Positions 1 to 7,698 of a stretch of DNA of 64,000 bases are shown piece after piece; within the stretch, counting starts at the first letter, position 1, and each line of letters opens with the position of its first letter. The notes below the pieces were generated by a model, which was not told the DNA's origin, ran no database searches, and saw only the letters and a program-made list of their open reading frames with translations. The translations under genes and the position numbers were made by a program. Source of the DNA: Mycobacterium sp. GA-1285 (lineage in GTDB: Bacteria; Actinomycetota; Actinomycetes; Mycobacteriales; Mycobacteriaceae); the NCBI RefSeq assembly GCF_001499905.1, contig NZ_LQIS01000023.1, positions 62,001 to 126,000 of the forward strand. The letters are read 5' to 3'.

Positions 1-229
1 TCGTGAACTGCGAGACGTCCTCGGTGGCCATGAAAACGCCGAAGGCGCCCGACCCCTTGGCGTGCGGGCTGCGTTCGGGCACCCGTTCGCGGTTGAAATG
101 CGCCATCTGCTCCAGGAAATGCACGTCGTGCAGGACGAGTGGTCCGTTGGAGCCGACGCTGAGCGTGTTGCGGTCACTGGGGGCCGGTGCGCCGGTGCCG
201 GTCGTAGAACCGAATTTCGAAGCGGTCAT
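1..229 (-). CDS. katA: Monofunctional catalase, N-terminal 76 residues only (cut by left edge)
   Basis: Heme catalase that disproportionates hydrogen peroxide in the cytoplasm. Only the N-terminus is in the window. It contains [20 protein letters not shown] followed by [17 protein letters not shown], the signature around the distal catalytic histidine (His56 here) of small-subunit catalases. The ATG overlaps the TGA of the upstream Fur-family gene by 4 nt (ATGA), so the two are very probably translationally coupled. The pairing suggests peroxide control through the Fur protein. It is a KatA-type catalase, not the KatG catalase-peroxidase that accompanies FurA in M. tuberculosis. The symbol is by family only. 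Confidence 0.9.
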   Translation of the reverse strand, partial: MTASKFGSTTGTGAPAPSDRNTLSVGSNGPLVLHDVHFLEQMAHFNRERVPERSPHAKGSGAFGVFMATEDVSQFT

Positions 230-672
230 GGGAATCTCCATTCAGGTGGTTGTGTGCTGCTTTTGCAGTCGGGGCACAGGCCCCAAAAGGTCACTTCGGC
301 CTCGTCGATCACGTAGCCGGTGGCGCCGTCGGCATGTAGGCACGGGGCTTGCCCGGTGGCGCAGTCGATGTCGTCGATGGCGCCGCAGGATCGACAGACC
401 ACGTGGTGATGGTTGTCGCCGGTCTGCAGTTCGAAGCGGGCGCGTGAGCCGGCCGGCTCGACGCGGCGTAACAGGCCCGCGCCGGTGAGGGCGTAGAGCA
501 CGTCGTAAACCGCTTGTGTCGACAGGGATCCGATGCGCCGGCGTGCTCCGTCGGCGATCTCTTCGACGTCGGCGTGCGGACGCTTCTGCACCTCGGCGAG
601 CACCGCGAGTCGCGGTTTGGTGACGCGCAGCCCCGCGGCCCGCAGCTCCTCGTGCCAGCGAGTCACGGACAT
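226..672 (-). CDS. Fur-family metal/peroxide-responsive repressor (CatR/FurA-like), 148 aa
   Basis: Winged-helix N-terminal half followed by the Fur metal-binding half. The motif [13 protein letters not shown] carries the His-rich regulatory site and the first CxxC; a second CxxC lies in CPDCK near the C-terminus, giving a structural zinc site. The ATG at 672 was chosen because GGAGGG lies 4 nt upstream; the open frame continues far upstream but without family sequence. It overlaps the catalase start by 4 nt. By context it should repress itself and the catalase and be released by oxidation, as for CatR of Streptomyces or FurA of mycobacteria. Whether iron or manganese is the corepressor cannot be read from sequence. 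Confidence 0.9.
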   Translation of the reverse strand: MSVTRWHEELRAAGLRVTKPRLAVLAEVQKRPHADVEEIADGARRRIGSLSTQAVYDVLYALTGAGLLRRVEPAGSRARFELQTGDNHHHVVCRSCGAIDDIDCATGQAPCLHADGATGYVIDEAEVTFWGLCPDCKSSTQPPEWRFP

Positions 673-722
673 ACGGCCCTCCGGATACTTGAACCAGTCA
701 AGAATCCAGTGTGCCCCAAACA

Positions 723-737
723 CTTGCATTATGCAAG
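723..737. promoter_or_regulatory. 7-1-7 palindrome, candidate Fur/PerR-type operator
   Basis: CTTGCAT-T-ATGCAAG is a perfect inverted repeat of two 7-mers around one base, the geometry of Fur/PerR boxes. It lies 51 nt upstream of the Fur-family start. On the minus strand it covers a CATAAT/TAATGC stretch that could serve as -10. It is the obvious autoregulatory operator for the fur-catalase pair. Confidence 0.6.
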
Positions 738-828
738 ACTTGTAAAACGCAATACCTGGACGCCAGCTGTGCTGATAGGACGCGGCTGCGTGCGATACTT
801 CCGGCATGCACACGCGCGGACTACCGAT

Positions 829-1290
829 GTGACCAAGACGCCGAAAGAAGAGCTGACGGCGTTCGAGGTCGCGGCCAGGGACCTCGTGGGCCTGGCGCTG
901 CGCAGCGTCGAAGAGGTCGACGTCTCGCTGCCGCAGTTCCGGTTGCTGGCGGTGTTGCAGCAGCATGGTCGGTCGACGTCGACGGAATGCGCCAAGGCGC
1001 TCGGCGTGGTCGGGTCGACGGTGACGCGGTTGGCCGACCGACTCCATGCGTCGGGTCACCTGGTGCGCGGTTCGGATCCGTCCAACCGCAGCGTCGTCAC
1101 CCTGGAACTGACGGCCCAGGGGCGCAAACTGGTGCGACAGGTGACCGCTCGTCGTCGCCGCGAACTCGCCCGGGTGCTGGACCACATCGATCCGGCCGAG
1201 CGTGCGGCGTGCGCGGCGGTGCTGCGCACTCTGCATGAGCGGTTCGCCGACAGTCAAGCCGGCGCCCGGCGCAACTCCGTCCCGCTGTGA
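829..1290 (+). CDS. MarR-family transcriptional regulator, 153 aa
   Basis: Winged-helix MarR regulator. The DNA-binding segment contains SLPQFRLLAVLQQHGRSTST and the recognition helix region LGVVGSTVTRLADRL, followed by a wing with the typical D-x-R pattern (SDPSNRSVVTLELT). The GTG at 829 gives a normal family length; upstream in-frame sequence is not MarR-like. A GATACT hexamer about 30 nt upstream could be a -10. It is divergent from the Fur-family gene, sharing a 156-bp intergenic region, and is followed 18 nt after its stop by the sigL promoter. The ligand is unknown. Confidence 0.8.
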   Translation: MTKTPKEELTAFEVAARDLVGLALRSVEEVDVSLPQFRLLAVLQQHGRSTSTECAKALGVVGSTVTRLADRLHASGHLVRGSDPSNRSVVTLELTAQGRKLVRQVTARRRRELARVLDHIDPAERAACAAVLRTLHERFADSQAGARRNSVPL

Positions 1291-1307
1291 GGACACAGCG
1301 CGAATAC

Positions 1308-1335
1308 TGAACCGGACGACCGCCAACCTCGTGTC
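1308..1335 (+). promoter_or_regulatory. ECF (SigL-type) promoter upstream of sigL
   Basis: TGAACC (1308-1313), a 16-nt spacer and CGTGTC (1330-1335) match the -35/-10 pattern described for M. tuberculosis SigL targets. It lies 17 nt before the chosen sigL start, consistent with autoregulation. The same arrangement recurs at 2605-2632. Confidence 0.75.
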
Positions 1336-1352
1336 TAGAGCGGAGGTTGATA

Positions 1353-1868
1353 TTGGACGACCCGGAAGCGACCGTCATGCGGGTGCTCTATGCCGAGCAC
1401 GCCGGCGCGATCTGGCGTTATGCGGTTCGGCTGACGGGCGATACGGCCCGGGCGGAGGATGTCGTGCAGGAGACGCTACTGCGGGCGTGGCGACACCCCG
1501 AGGTGACGGCCGACGGCTCGAGGTCGGCACGGGCGTGGCTGTTCACCGTGGCTCGCAACCTCATCATCGACGAGACGCGCAGCGCCCGCTTCCGCAGCGA
1601 GTCCGGCACTGCCGACATGGAGACGACCGCGGATCGGGCCGGGCCCGACGAGGTGGAGGCAGCGTTGAACCGGATCATGCTCGGCGAAGCCATCGGTGAA
1701 CTGTCCGAGGATCACCGCGCGGTCATCAGCCGTGCGTACTACCAGGGCTGGACCACCGCCCAGATCGCAGCCGACCTTCACATCGCGGAAGGCACCGTGA
1801 AATCGCGGCTGCACTACGGGGTGCGAGCGCTCAAGCTCCGGTTGGAGGAGATGGGGGTGACACGGTGA
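1353..1868 (+). CDS. sigL: ECF RNA polymerase sigma factor SigL, 171 aa
   Basis: Group IV sigma factor. Region 2 includes RLTGDTARAEDVVQETLLRAW and the -10 recognition segment SARAWLFTVARNLIIDE. Region 4 includes SEDHRAVISRAYYQGWTTAQ and the HTH ending IAEGTVKSRLHYGVRAL. The sequence is very close to M. tuberculosis SigL (Rv0735). Start: a TTG at 1353 sits 6 nt after GGAGG; TTG 1347 is too close to it and ATG 1377 would trim the conserved N-terminus. The stop overlaps the rslA start (GTGA). SigL is held by RslA and released on loss of zinc/oxidation of the anti-sigma; in M. tuberculosis its regulon includes polyketide synthases and the thioredoxin-like Mpt53. Confidence 0.92.
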   Translation: MDDPEATVMRVLYAEHAGAIWRYAVRLTGDTARAEDVVQETLLRAWRHPEVTADGSRSARAWLFTVARNLIIDETRSARFRSESGTADMETTADRAGPDEVEAALNRIMLGEAIGELSEDHRAVISRAYYQGWTTAQIAADLHIAEGTVKSRLHYGVRALKLRLEEMGVTR

Positions 1869-2590
1869 CGGCATTCGAGCCGATCCTCGGCCGAGTGGAC
1901 GACGATCGGTACGCGACATGGGACGCCGCCTACGTTCTGGGTGCGCTGTCGGAACAGGAACGCCGCGAGTACGAGGCGCATCTCGGCAAGTGTGCGCGCT
2001 GCACGGCCGCCGTGGCCGAACTGCGCGACATCCCCGACCTGCTGAGCACGGTCGAGCCCGCCGAGTTCGACGGTCTCGCGCCGGTGCAGGCCGAGCCGCC
2101 CGCGGAACTGTTGGACGGGCTGTTGCACACGGTGCGTGCCCGACGCAGGCGGTCGCGGTGGATGGCCTCGGCCGCCATCGGCTTGGCCGCCGCGGTACTG
2201 GCGGTCGGCATCGCGATCCTGGTCCGTCCAGAGACGTTCGGGTTGCAGACCGGTACGCCGCCCCAGGCGTCGGGTCAGCAACTGGAGATGACCAAGGTTT
2301 CCGAGACACCGATCAATGCGACCATCTCGATGACAGGGTACGGCTGGGGCACCCGGATCGACATGGCATGCACCTATGGCGACTGGGGCCGACGCGATGC
2401 GCCGCCGCAGAACCTGGGGATGGTTGTCGTCGGCCGTGACGGCAGCCGCAACCAGGTGGCGACGTGGCTGGGGCTGTCGGGCGCCACCGCACTGCCGAGC
2501 GCCACCACGCCGATGCAGATGACCGAAATCGCCGCCGTACAACTGGTTTCCCCCGACTCCGGTCAAGTGCTCCTCGAACGTTCGCTGTGA
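1865..2590 (+). CDS. rslA: Membrane anti-sigma-L factor RslA (zinc anti-sigma), 241 aa
   Basis: Binds and inhibits SigL. The cytoplasmic N-terminal ZAS domain has the H-x3-C-x2-C signature (His39, Cys43, Cys46) within YEAHLGKCARCTAAV. One membrane segment lies at about residues 98-118 after an Arg-rich stretch, followed by an extracytoplasmic domain ending MVVVGRDGSRNQVATWLGL and GQVLLERSL, which resembles Rv0736. The GTG start overlaps the sigL stop by 4 nt, giving coupled, stoichiometric synthesis. Zinc-dependent, redox-sensitive release of SigL is known for the M. tuberculosis pair and inferred here. Confidence 0.92.
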   Translation: MTAFEPILGRVDDDRYATWDAAYVLGALSEQERREYEAHLGKCARCTAAVAELRDIPDLLSTVEPAEFDGLAPVQAEPPAELLDGLLHTVRARRRRSRWMASAAIGLAAAVLAVGIAILVRPETFGLQTGTPPQASGQQLEMTKVSETPINATISMTGYGWGTRIDMACTYGDWGRRDAPPQNLGMVVVGRDGSRNQVATWLGLSGATALPSATTPMQMTEIAAVQLVSPDSGQVLLERSL

Positions 2591-2604
2591 ATGTGCTGAA
2601 CCGA

Positions 2605-2632
2605 TGAACTTCAGATGCCCGGCCACCGTGTC
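2605..2632 (+). promoter_or_regulatory. Second SigL-type promoter, upstream of the TPP-enzyme operon
   Basis: TGAACT (2605-2610), 16-nt spacer, CGTGTC (2627-2632). Hexamers and spacing repeat the sigL promoter at 1308-1335 with one change. The TPP-enzyme ATG is 30 nt downstream with an AGGTGAG ribosome site between. It suggests the four-gene cassette belongs to the SigL regulon. Confidence 0.65.
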
Positions 2633-2661
2633 CCTCATCGAGCCACGAAAGTAGGTGAGAG

Positions 2662-4368
2662 ATGGGCCATCGAGTCGTCGACCACATCATCGACTATCTT
2701 GCGGTGATCGGCGTGCGGTTCGTCTTCGGTGTCGACGGCGCCAACATCGAAGATCTCTACGACGCGGCATACCGCCGTTCCGACATCGACGCCGTACTCG
2801 CCAAACACGAGTTCTCCGCGGCCACCATGGCCGACGGATACAGCCGCAGCGGCTGCGGCATCGGCGTGGTGGCCGCCACATCCGGTGGCGGCGCTCTGAA
2901 CACCGTTCCCGCACTGGGTGAGGCCCTCGCCAGCCGGGTACCGGTGCTGGCGCTGATCGGGCAGTCGCCGAGCGCACTCGACGGTCGAGGGGCGTTCCAG
3001 GACACCAGCGGCCGCAACGGCGCCCTCGACGCACACGCGCTGTTCTCGGCGGTGTCGGTGTACTGCCAGCGGGTCCTCACGCCCACCGACATACGGACTG
3101 CGCTTCCCGCCGCGATCGAGGCTGCGCGGACCCGGCGGGGACCTTCGGTCCTGCTGTTGCCCAAGGACATTCAGCAGGCCGAGATACCGGTCAACGGCGG
3201 CGTGGTGGTCGGCGAGCGCGCCGGTGTGCCGCCGGTTTCCCCACAAGCGATCGCACGGGCGCTTCGCCGTGCGGAAGGTCCCGTCACCATCGTTGCGGGA
3301 GAACAGGTTGCGCGGGACGACGCGCGCGCCGAACTCGAGGCGCTGCGCGGGCTGCTGCGCGCCCGCGTGGTCACCGTGCCCGACGCGAAGGACGTGGCGG
3401 GCACGCCGGGTCGGGGCTCGTCGTCCGCGCTGGGCGTGAGCGGTGTGATGGGTCATCCGAACGTCGCCTCGGCGATCGCCGACAGCGCGTTGTGCCTGCT
3501 GGTGGGCACGAGGATGACGGTGACGGCGCGGGCCGGCCTTGACGACGCCCTGGCTGCGGTGCCGGTGTATTCGATCGGTTCTGCGCCACCGTATCTCTCC
3601 TGCACTCATGTGCACACCGACGATCTTCGCGCCTCGCTGAGGGCGCTCGGCGACGCCCTGACGGGTGCGGGCAGGCCGGCACGCCTGCGGGTGCCCGACA
3701 CGGTGGCACGTTCGGTGTTGCAGCCGCCGCCCCATCACGGACCCGGCGTCCGGTACCGCGACGCGATGGCCGTACTGGACGCGATGTTGCCGGACGGAGT
3801 GGACATCGTGGTCGACGCCGGCAACATCGGCGCGGCGGCGATTCACCACCTGCCGGTGCGGCGGGACGGCCGGTTCGTCGTCGCGCTCGGCATGGGGGGC
3901 ATGGGTTACAGCTTCGGGGCGGGAATCGGAATGGCTTTCGGCCGGGGTAGGCGGACGCTGGTGATCGCCGGCGACGGCAGTTTCTACATGCACGGCATGG
4001 AGATTCACACCGCGCGCCAGTACGGCCTGCCGGTGACGTTCCTTCTGTTCGACAACCACGCGCATGCGATGTGCCTCACTCGCGAGCAACTCTTCTACGG
4101 CGACCGCTACAGCTACAACCGGTTCGGGCCGAGCCGGTTGGGGGCCGGGCTGGGTGCGATGTTTCCCGGGCTGCCCACGACCGACATCGAGGACATCGCG
4201 TCGCTGCCCGCCGCGCTCACGACCGCGCTCGAGACCGACGGCCCCGCGGTCGTCGGCGTCGAATGTTCTGCCGACGAGGTACCGCCCTTTGCGGCGTTTC
4301 TCGACGGAGCCAACGTCAAACCGTCTGCCGCAGAGGAGATCCGGACCCATGCCCTTGCCCGCCCTTGA
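2662..4368 (+). CDS. Thiamine-diphosphate-dependent enzyme, acetolactate synthase/decarboxylase family, 568 aa
   Basis: Three-domain TPP enzyme of the acetohydroxyacid synthase/pyruvate decarboxylase superfamily. The N-terminal PYR domain has the cofactor-activating glutamate (Glu50) in AKHEFSAATMADGYSR. The C-terminal PP domain has the Mg-TPP motif from Gly437-Asp438-Gly439 to Asn465. The middle domain is the usual Rossmann-like fold. Members decarboxylate a 2-oxo acid and release the aldehyde or transfer the carbanion to another carbonyl; the substrate cannot be read here. It is not an ordinary ilvB, since no small subunit is nearby. First gene of a tight four-gene operon, overlapping the next by 20 nt, behind a SigL-type promoter. 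AGGTGAG lies 5 nt before the ATG. Confidence 0.8.
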   Translation: MGHRVVDHIIDYLAVIGVRFVFGVDGANIEDLYDAAYRRSDIDAVLAKHEFSAATMADGYSRSGCGIGVVAATSGGGALNTVPALGEALASRVPVLALIGQSPSALDGRGAFQDTSGRNGALDAHALFSAVSVYCQRVLTPTDIRTALPAAIEAARTRRGPSVLLLPKDIQQAEIPVNGGVVVGERAGVPPVSPQAIARALRRAEGPVTIVAGEQVARDDARAELEALRGLLRARVVTVPDAKDVAGTPGRGSSSALGVSGVMGHPNVASAIADSALCLLVGTRMTVTARAGLDDALAAVPVYSIGSAPPYLSCTHVHTDDLRASLRALGDALTGAGRPARLRVPDTVARSVLQPPPHHGPGVRYRDAMAVLDAMLPDGVDIVVDAGNIGAAAIHHLPVRRDGRFVVALGMGGMGYSFGAGIGMAFGRGRRTLVIAGDGSFYMHGMEIHTARQYGLPVTFLLFDNHAHAMCLTREQLFYGDRYSYNRFGPSRLGAGLGAMFPGLPTTDIEDIASLPAALTTALETDGPAVVGVECSADEVPPFAAFLDGANVKPSAAEEIRTHALARP

Positions 4369-5014
4369 CGACATCACCGCTCATCGCGGCACCGTCGACC
4401 CGTTGGACGGCCTCATTCGCATCGAGACGTCGCCGCGTGAGAAGGCCACCCCGATCATCATGGAGATGATGCGGTCGGTCTATCCGCACGACTTCGTCTA
4501 CGGCCAGTACTGCACGGTCAACGACTACATCGACTGTCCGCCCGCCGAGTTGTTCGAATACCTGTCCGACACAAGGTGTCTGGAGGAATGGACTTACAGC
4601 CTGCGCGGTTTCACCCCGACCGAGGAACAAGGGCTGTGGGTGGCCTACGACCGACTGGGTTCACAGACGCAGATCTTCACCCGCACGGTGGCCAACGAGG
4701 CGGCCATGACGGTGGATTACCACTGCGCGTGGGATCAGGGCAGACACCTGTGGATGATCTACCTGATGCGCGTCGTCGACGCACAGGTCGTGTTCGACAA
4801 GCCCGGTTCGGTGGTGCTTTGGACCAACTGTCATCACCCGTTCTACGACCGCAACCCCTATCCGGAGTCCGCCCCGCCGGAGCGGCCGGTATGGGTGGGC
4901 GACTTCTGGGACATGTTCGGACCGGGCCATCTGCTCGAGTTGCGCAATCTCAAGGCCATCGCCGAGTACCGGCACCGCAACGGCCTTCCCGTGACGCCCG
5001 ATTGGATGAGGTGA
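4349..5014 (+). CDS. SRPBCC-like ligand-binding/cyclase-fold protein, 221 aa
   Basis: No close named relative is recognised. The segment NDYIDCPPAELFEYLSDTRC, then EEWTYSLRGF and a later aromatic-rich half, resembles the START/SRPBCC (polyketide cyclase/dehydrase) fold, where a hydrophobic pocket binds or reshapes a small molecule. The ATG at 4349 has GAGGAGAT 8 nt upstream and overlaps the end of the TPP-enzyme gene by 20 nt, so translation is coupled. It stands between the TPP enzyme and the KAS III-like enzyme, so it probably acts on, or carries, their product. The fold assignment is inference; function unknown. Confidence 0.6.
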   Translation: MPLPALDDITAHRGTVDPLDGLIRIETSPREKATPIIMEMMRSVYPHDFVYGQYCTVNDYIDCPPAELFEYLSDTRCLEEWTYSLRGFTPTEEQGLWVAYDRLGSQTQIFTRTVANEAAMTVDYHCAWDQGRHLWMIYLMRVVDAQVVFDKPGSVVLWTNCHHPFYDRNPYPESAPPERPVWVGDFWDMFGPGHLLELRNLKAIAEYRHRNGLPVTPDWMR

Positions 5015-5020
5015 GCTCCG

Positions 5021-6031
5021 ATGTCCGTCAGCCTTGTGGATGTCTCGACGTACCTGCCGGGTGAACCGATCGGCGCCGAATACTACGCGCAGTTCGCCGA
5101 ATCCGACGATCTGCGGGACAACCTGATGTTTCGCGCCCCCCGGTTCCGCCATCATGTCGCACCCGACGAGACGGCCGTCGACATGGTCGAGCGTGCCGCC
5201 GCCGGCCTGATCGAGCGTCACGGCCAGGACGCTGTCGCCGGCGCGGACGTCCTGATCACCCACACCCAGATGCCCGACGTGCCGTTCTACGGCGGCGGCG
5301 GCGCCATGGCGCACCGACTCGGCATGAAGCCGACCTGGGTGCTCGATCTGCACAACGGCGGCTGTGCGGCGTTCGTGTTCGGTCTCCAGGTGGCCCGGCA
5401 ACTGTTGTCGTCCGGCGCGGGCCGCACAGCGCTGATCGCCGTCGCGCAGAACGCCGCCGGGCAGGCGTTCGACCAACCGGGTGTGCGGCGCAAGGCGCAG
5501 GCGGCGGTGCCCGGCGACGGTGCAGCCGTCGGACTCGTGGCGGTGTCCGAGCAGTCGCCGATCCTCGACGTGGAGTGTCGTACCTACGGCGAGTTCGCCG
5601 GCGACATGACGGTCACCTCCGACCCACCGCGAAAGTGGTGGCAGCCGGGTCCCGGGGAAGGCTACATCGGCTTCACCGAAAGCAAGATCACCAAGGTGCT
5701 GGCGCGGGGTAACCGGCAGGTTCCCGAGGTGTCGTACGCGGTGTGCGACCGCATCGGGGTCAAGCCCTCCGATCTGAACCTGCTCGTCACCAATCAGCCG
5801 AACCGGGTTTTCCTGCGTAACTGGCGTGAAGCGCTGGAACTGCCGGCCGAGCGTCACGTCGACACCTTCGACGAGTGCGGCAACCTGTTCGCCGCGGGCA
5901 TTCCGGTCAACCTGGATCGCGCGATCGACAGCGGCCGACTCAGGCCGGGTGAGGTTGTGTTGATGGCGGCGTTCGCCCATGCGGGTGATTTCGCCGGGGC
6001 GGCCGCGGTGCGGTGGGGCGGTCGCGGCTGA
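5021..6031 (+). CDS. KAS III-like (FabH/thiolase superfamily) enzyme with atypical active site, 336 aa
   Basis: Thiolase-fold ketosynthase III relative. The nucleophilic cysteine is Cys115 in DLHNGGCAAFVFGLQ. The C-terminal half keeps the Cys-Gly-Asn motif (Asn288 in DECGNLFAAGIP), but the position of the catalytic histidine in the family's HQAN motif reads NQPN (Asn258). A classical decarboxylative FabH needs Cys-His-Asn, so this protein may act as an acyltransferase or non-decarboxylating ligase. The frame starts 6 nt after the preceding stop and its TGA overlaps the next ATG (TGATG). Context suggests small-molecule assembly, not housekeeping fatty acid synthesis. Confidence 0.75.
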   Translation: MSVSLVDVSTYLPGEPIGAEYYAQFAESDDLRDNLMFRAPRFRHHVAPDETAVDMVERAAAGLIERHGQDAVAGADVLITHTQMPDVPFYGGGGAMAHRLGMKPTWVLDLHNGGCAAFVFGLQVARQLLSSGAGRTALIAVAQNAAGQAFDQPGVRRKAQAAVPGDGAAVGLVAVSEQSPILDVECRTYGEFAGDMTVTSDPPRKWWQPGPGEGYIGFTESKITKVLARGNRQVPEVSYAVCDRIGVKPSDLNLLVTNQPNRVFLRNWREALELPAERHVDTFDECGNLFAAGIPVNLDRAIDSGRLRPGEVVLMAAFAHAGDFAGAAAVRWGGRG

Positions 6032-7065
6032 TGGCGGAACCGAGTCGCAGCGGAGTCGAAGCGCTCGGTACGTTGCCCCCCGCGATGAACCCAATAGCGC
6101 TGTCGCTCAACGAGAATCCCTTTCCGCCTTTACCGTCGGTGCGCTCGGCGCTGGGCGCGGCGATCGAGGCGGCCAACCGGTATCCGGAGTATCTGCCCGA
6201 GCGGCTGCGCTCGTTGATCGCTGCACACAAGGGTCTGTGCGACGAGCAGGTCGTCGTCGGAGCCGGCGCCACGGGTGTGATCATGCAGGTCCTGCAGGCG
6301 GTGACCGATCCTGGCGACAGGATCGTCATGGCCTCGCCGACGTTCGACGGATATCCGATCTTCGCGCAGATGGCCCGGCTGGAAACCGTCACCGTCGCAC
6401 TGGACGCACATGGTCACCACGATTTCGATGCGATGGTGACGGCCGCAGACGGTGCCAAGGTCGTGGTGGTATGCCGTCCGCACAACCCGACCGGCACCAT
6501 CGAGTCCGCCGCCGGGCTCGAGCGGTTCATTCGGCGTCTGTCGCCTCAGACCGTCGTCCTTCTCGACGAGGCCTACGCCGAGTTCTTGGCGCCGGAGTGC
6601 CGGATCGACGCCGTGGAACTGGTCGCGCGATACCCCAATGTGGTGGTAGTGCGGACGTTTTCGAAAGCGTACGGCCTGGCCGGACTCCGCATCGGATACG
6701 GATTCTGCGCTCCCCGGCTGGCCCGCCGACTGTGGACCATGCAATTGCCGTTCGGCATCGCGATCACCGCGCTCGTCGCCGTGGCGGCGTCCTTCGACGC
6801 CGAAGCCGAGCTTTACCAACGCATCCGGATGATCACCAGCGAGCGCCGATACCTGCGCATGCGGTTGCGGTCGATGGGGGTGTACAGCACCGAGAGCCAC
6901 GCCAACTTCGTTTACGTGCCGGACTGCGGGCGGGCCTGGGGGCAGGTGTTCGAGGCGAGCGGAGTGCGCGTCCGTAAGTACGCCGACGGCGGTGTGCGCA
7001 TCACCGTGGGTGACCGCAGATCCACCCGCGCCGTGGTGGCGGCGGTAGCCGAGGCCATGCGCTGA
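6031..7065 (+). CDS. HisC-like class I/II PLP aminotransferase, 344 aa
   Basis: Fold-type I aminotransferase of the histidinol-phosphate/aromatic aminotransferase group. It shows LSLNENPFPPLPSV at the N-terminus, CRPHNPTGT, LLDEAYAEF and the PLP lysine Lys212 in TFSKAYGLAGLRIGYG; the C-terminal arginine motif is GGVRITVGD. The ATG at 6031 overlaps the KAS III stop by 1 nt. As last gene of the SigL-linked cassette it is more likely to aminate the cassette's keto/aldehyde product than to serve histidine synthesis, whose genes are absent here; a Pat/HisC2-like role cannot be excluded. Confidence 0.8.
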   Translation: MAEPSRSGVEALGTLPPAMNPIALSLNENPFPPLPSVRSALGAAIEAANRYPEYLPERLRSLIAAHKGLCDEQVVVGAGATGVIMQVLQAVTDPGDRIVMASPTFDGYPIFAQMARLETVTVALDAHGHHDFDAMVTAADGAKVVVVCRPHNPTGTIESAAGLERFIRRLSPQTVVLLDEAYAEFLAPECRIDAVELVARYPNVVVVRTFSKAYGLAGLRIGYGFCAPRLARRLWTMQLPFGIAITALVAVAASFDAEAELYQRIRMITSERRYLRMRLRSMGVYSTESHANFVYVPDCGRAWGQVFEASGVRVRKYADGGVRITVGDRRSTRAVVAAVAEAMR

Positions 7066-7104
7066 AATCTGCTGGCCGCGTCGGCCGATGCGGTATGAAG
7101 AGGC

Positions 7105-7620
7105 GTGGCCTTCCAATCGCCGCGGCCGGACGACGACCGTGACCCGATCGCGCTCGCGCGGGCCAACTGGGAGCGCAGCGGGTGGGGTGATGTGGCCGAC
7201 GGCATGGTCGCGGTCACGTCGGTGATGCGGGCCCACCAGATCCTGTTGGCCCGCGTGGAAAGTGCCCTGCGGCCCTACGACCTGAGCTTCTCGCGGTTCG
7301 AGTTGCTGAGGCTGCTGGCGTTCAGCCGCAACGGCGAGCTCCCGATCACGAAGGCCTCCGACCGGCTGCAGGTGCACGTCACCAGCGTCACGCACGCGAT
7401 CCGGCGACTGGAGGCCGATGGTCTGGTCGAGCGGATTCCCCATCCGACCGACGGCCGCACAACGCTGGTGCAGATCACCGACCTCGGCCGCTCGACCGTC
7501 GAGGACGCCACGGTCACACTGAACAAAGATGTCTTCGCCGACATCGGAATGTCGGCCGCCGAGTCACGAGCGCTGGCGGAGTCGATCCAGACGCTGCGCC
7601 GCAACTCCGGGGACTTCTAG
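7105..7620 (+). CDS. MarR-family transcriptional regulator, 171 aa
   Basis: MarR winged-helix protein with a longer N-terminal helix. The DNA-binding region includes LSFSRFELLRLLAFSRNGEL, the recognition helix LQVHVTSVTHAIRRLEADG, and the wing HPTDGRTTLVQIT. The start is a GTG at 7105, preceded 5 nt upstream by TATGAA (7094-7099), the arrangement of a leaderless mycobacterial transcript. It follows the SigL-linked cassette by 39 nt on the same strand but appears to have its own promoter. Target and ligand unknown. Confidence 0.8.
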   Translation: MAFQSPRPDDDRDPIALARANWERSGWGDVADGMVAVTSVMRAHQILLARVESALRPYDLSFSRFELLRLLAFSRNGELPITKASDRLQVHVTSVTHAIRRLEADGLVERIPHPTDGRTTLVQITDLGRSTVEDATVTLNKDVFADIGMSAAESRALAESIQTLRRNSGDF

Positions 7621-7639
7621 ACTGTGCCGATCGTGCGGA

Positions 7640-7671
7640 TTCATACACGGCGCGCCGCTTTGGCGTATGAA
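7640..7671. terminator. Inverted repeat between convergent genes, probable bidirectional terminator
   Basis: TTCATAC (7640-7646) and GTATGAA (7665-7671) form a 7-bp stem whose loop holds the perfect palindrome CGGCGCGCCG (7648-7657). It sits between the convergent MarR and sensor-kinase genes, where a shared terminator is expected. There is no U-tract, so it could also be an operator. Confidence 0.45.
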
Positions 7672-7698
7672 ATCACACACTCGCCGCGGCGACGGACG

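Noticed and set aside
673..1326. Upstream in-frame extension of the Fur-family gene on the minus strand
   Set aside because: It is antisense to the MarR gene, has no Fur similarity, and a good ribosome site marks the ATG at 672.
2597..2632. TGAACC at 2597 as the -35 of the cassette promoter
   Set aside because: It is 24 nt from CGTGTC, too far; TGAACT at 2605 has the 16-nt spacing seen before sigL.
2635..4377. Long open frame opposite the TPP enzyme
   Set aside because: Arg/His-rich shadow typical of high-GC coding DNA; the plus strand has complete TPP-enzyme motifs.
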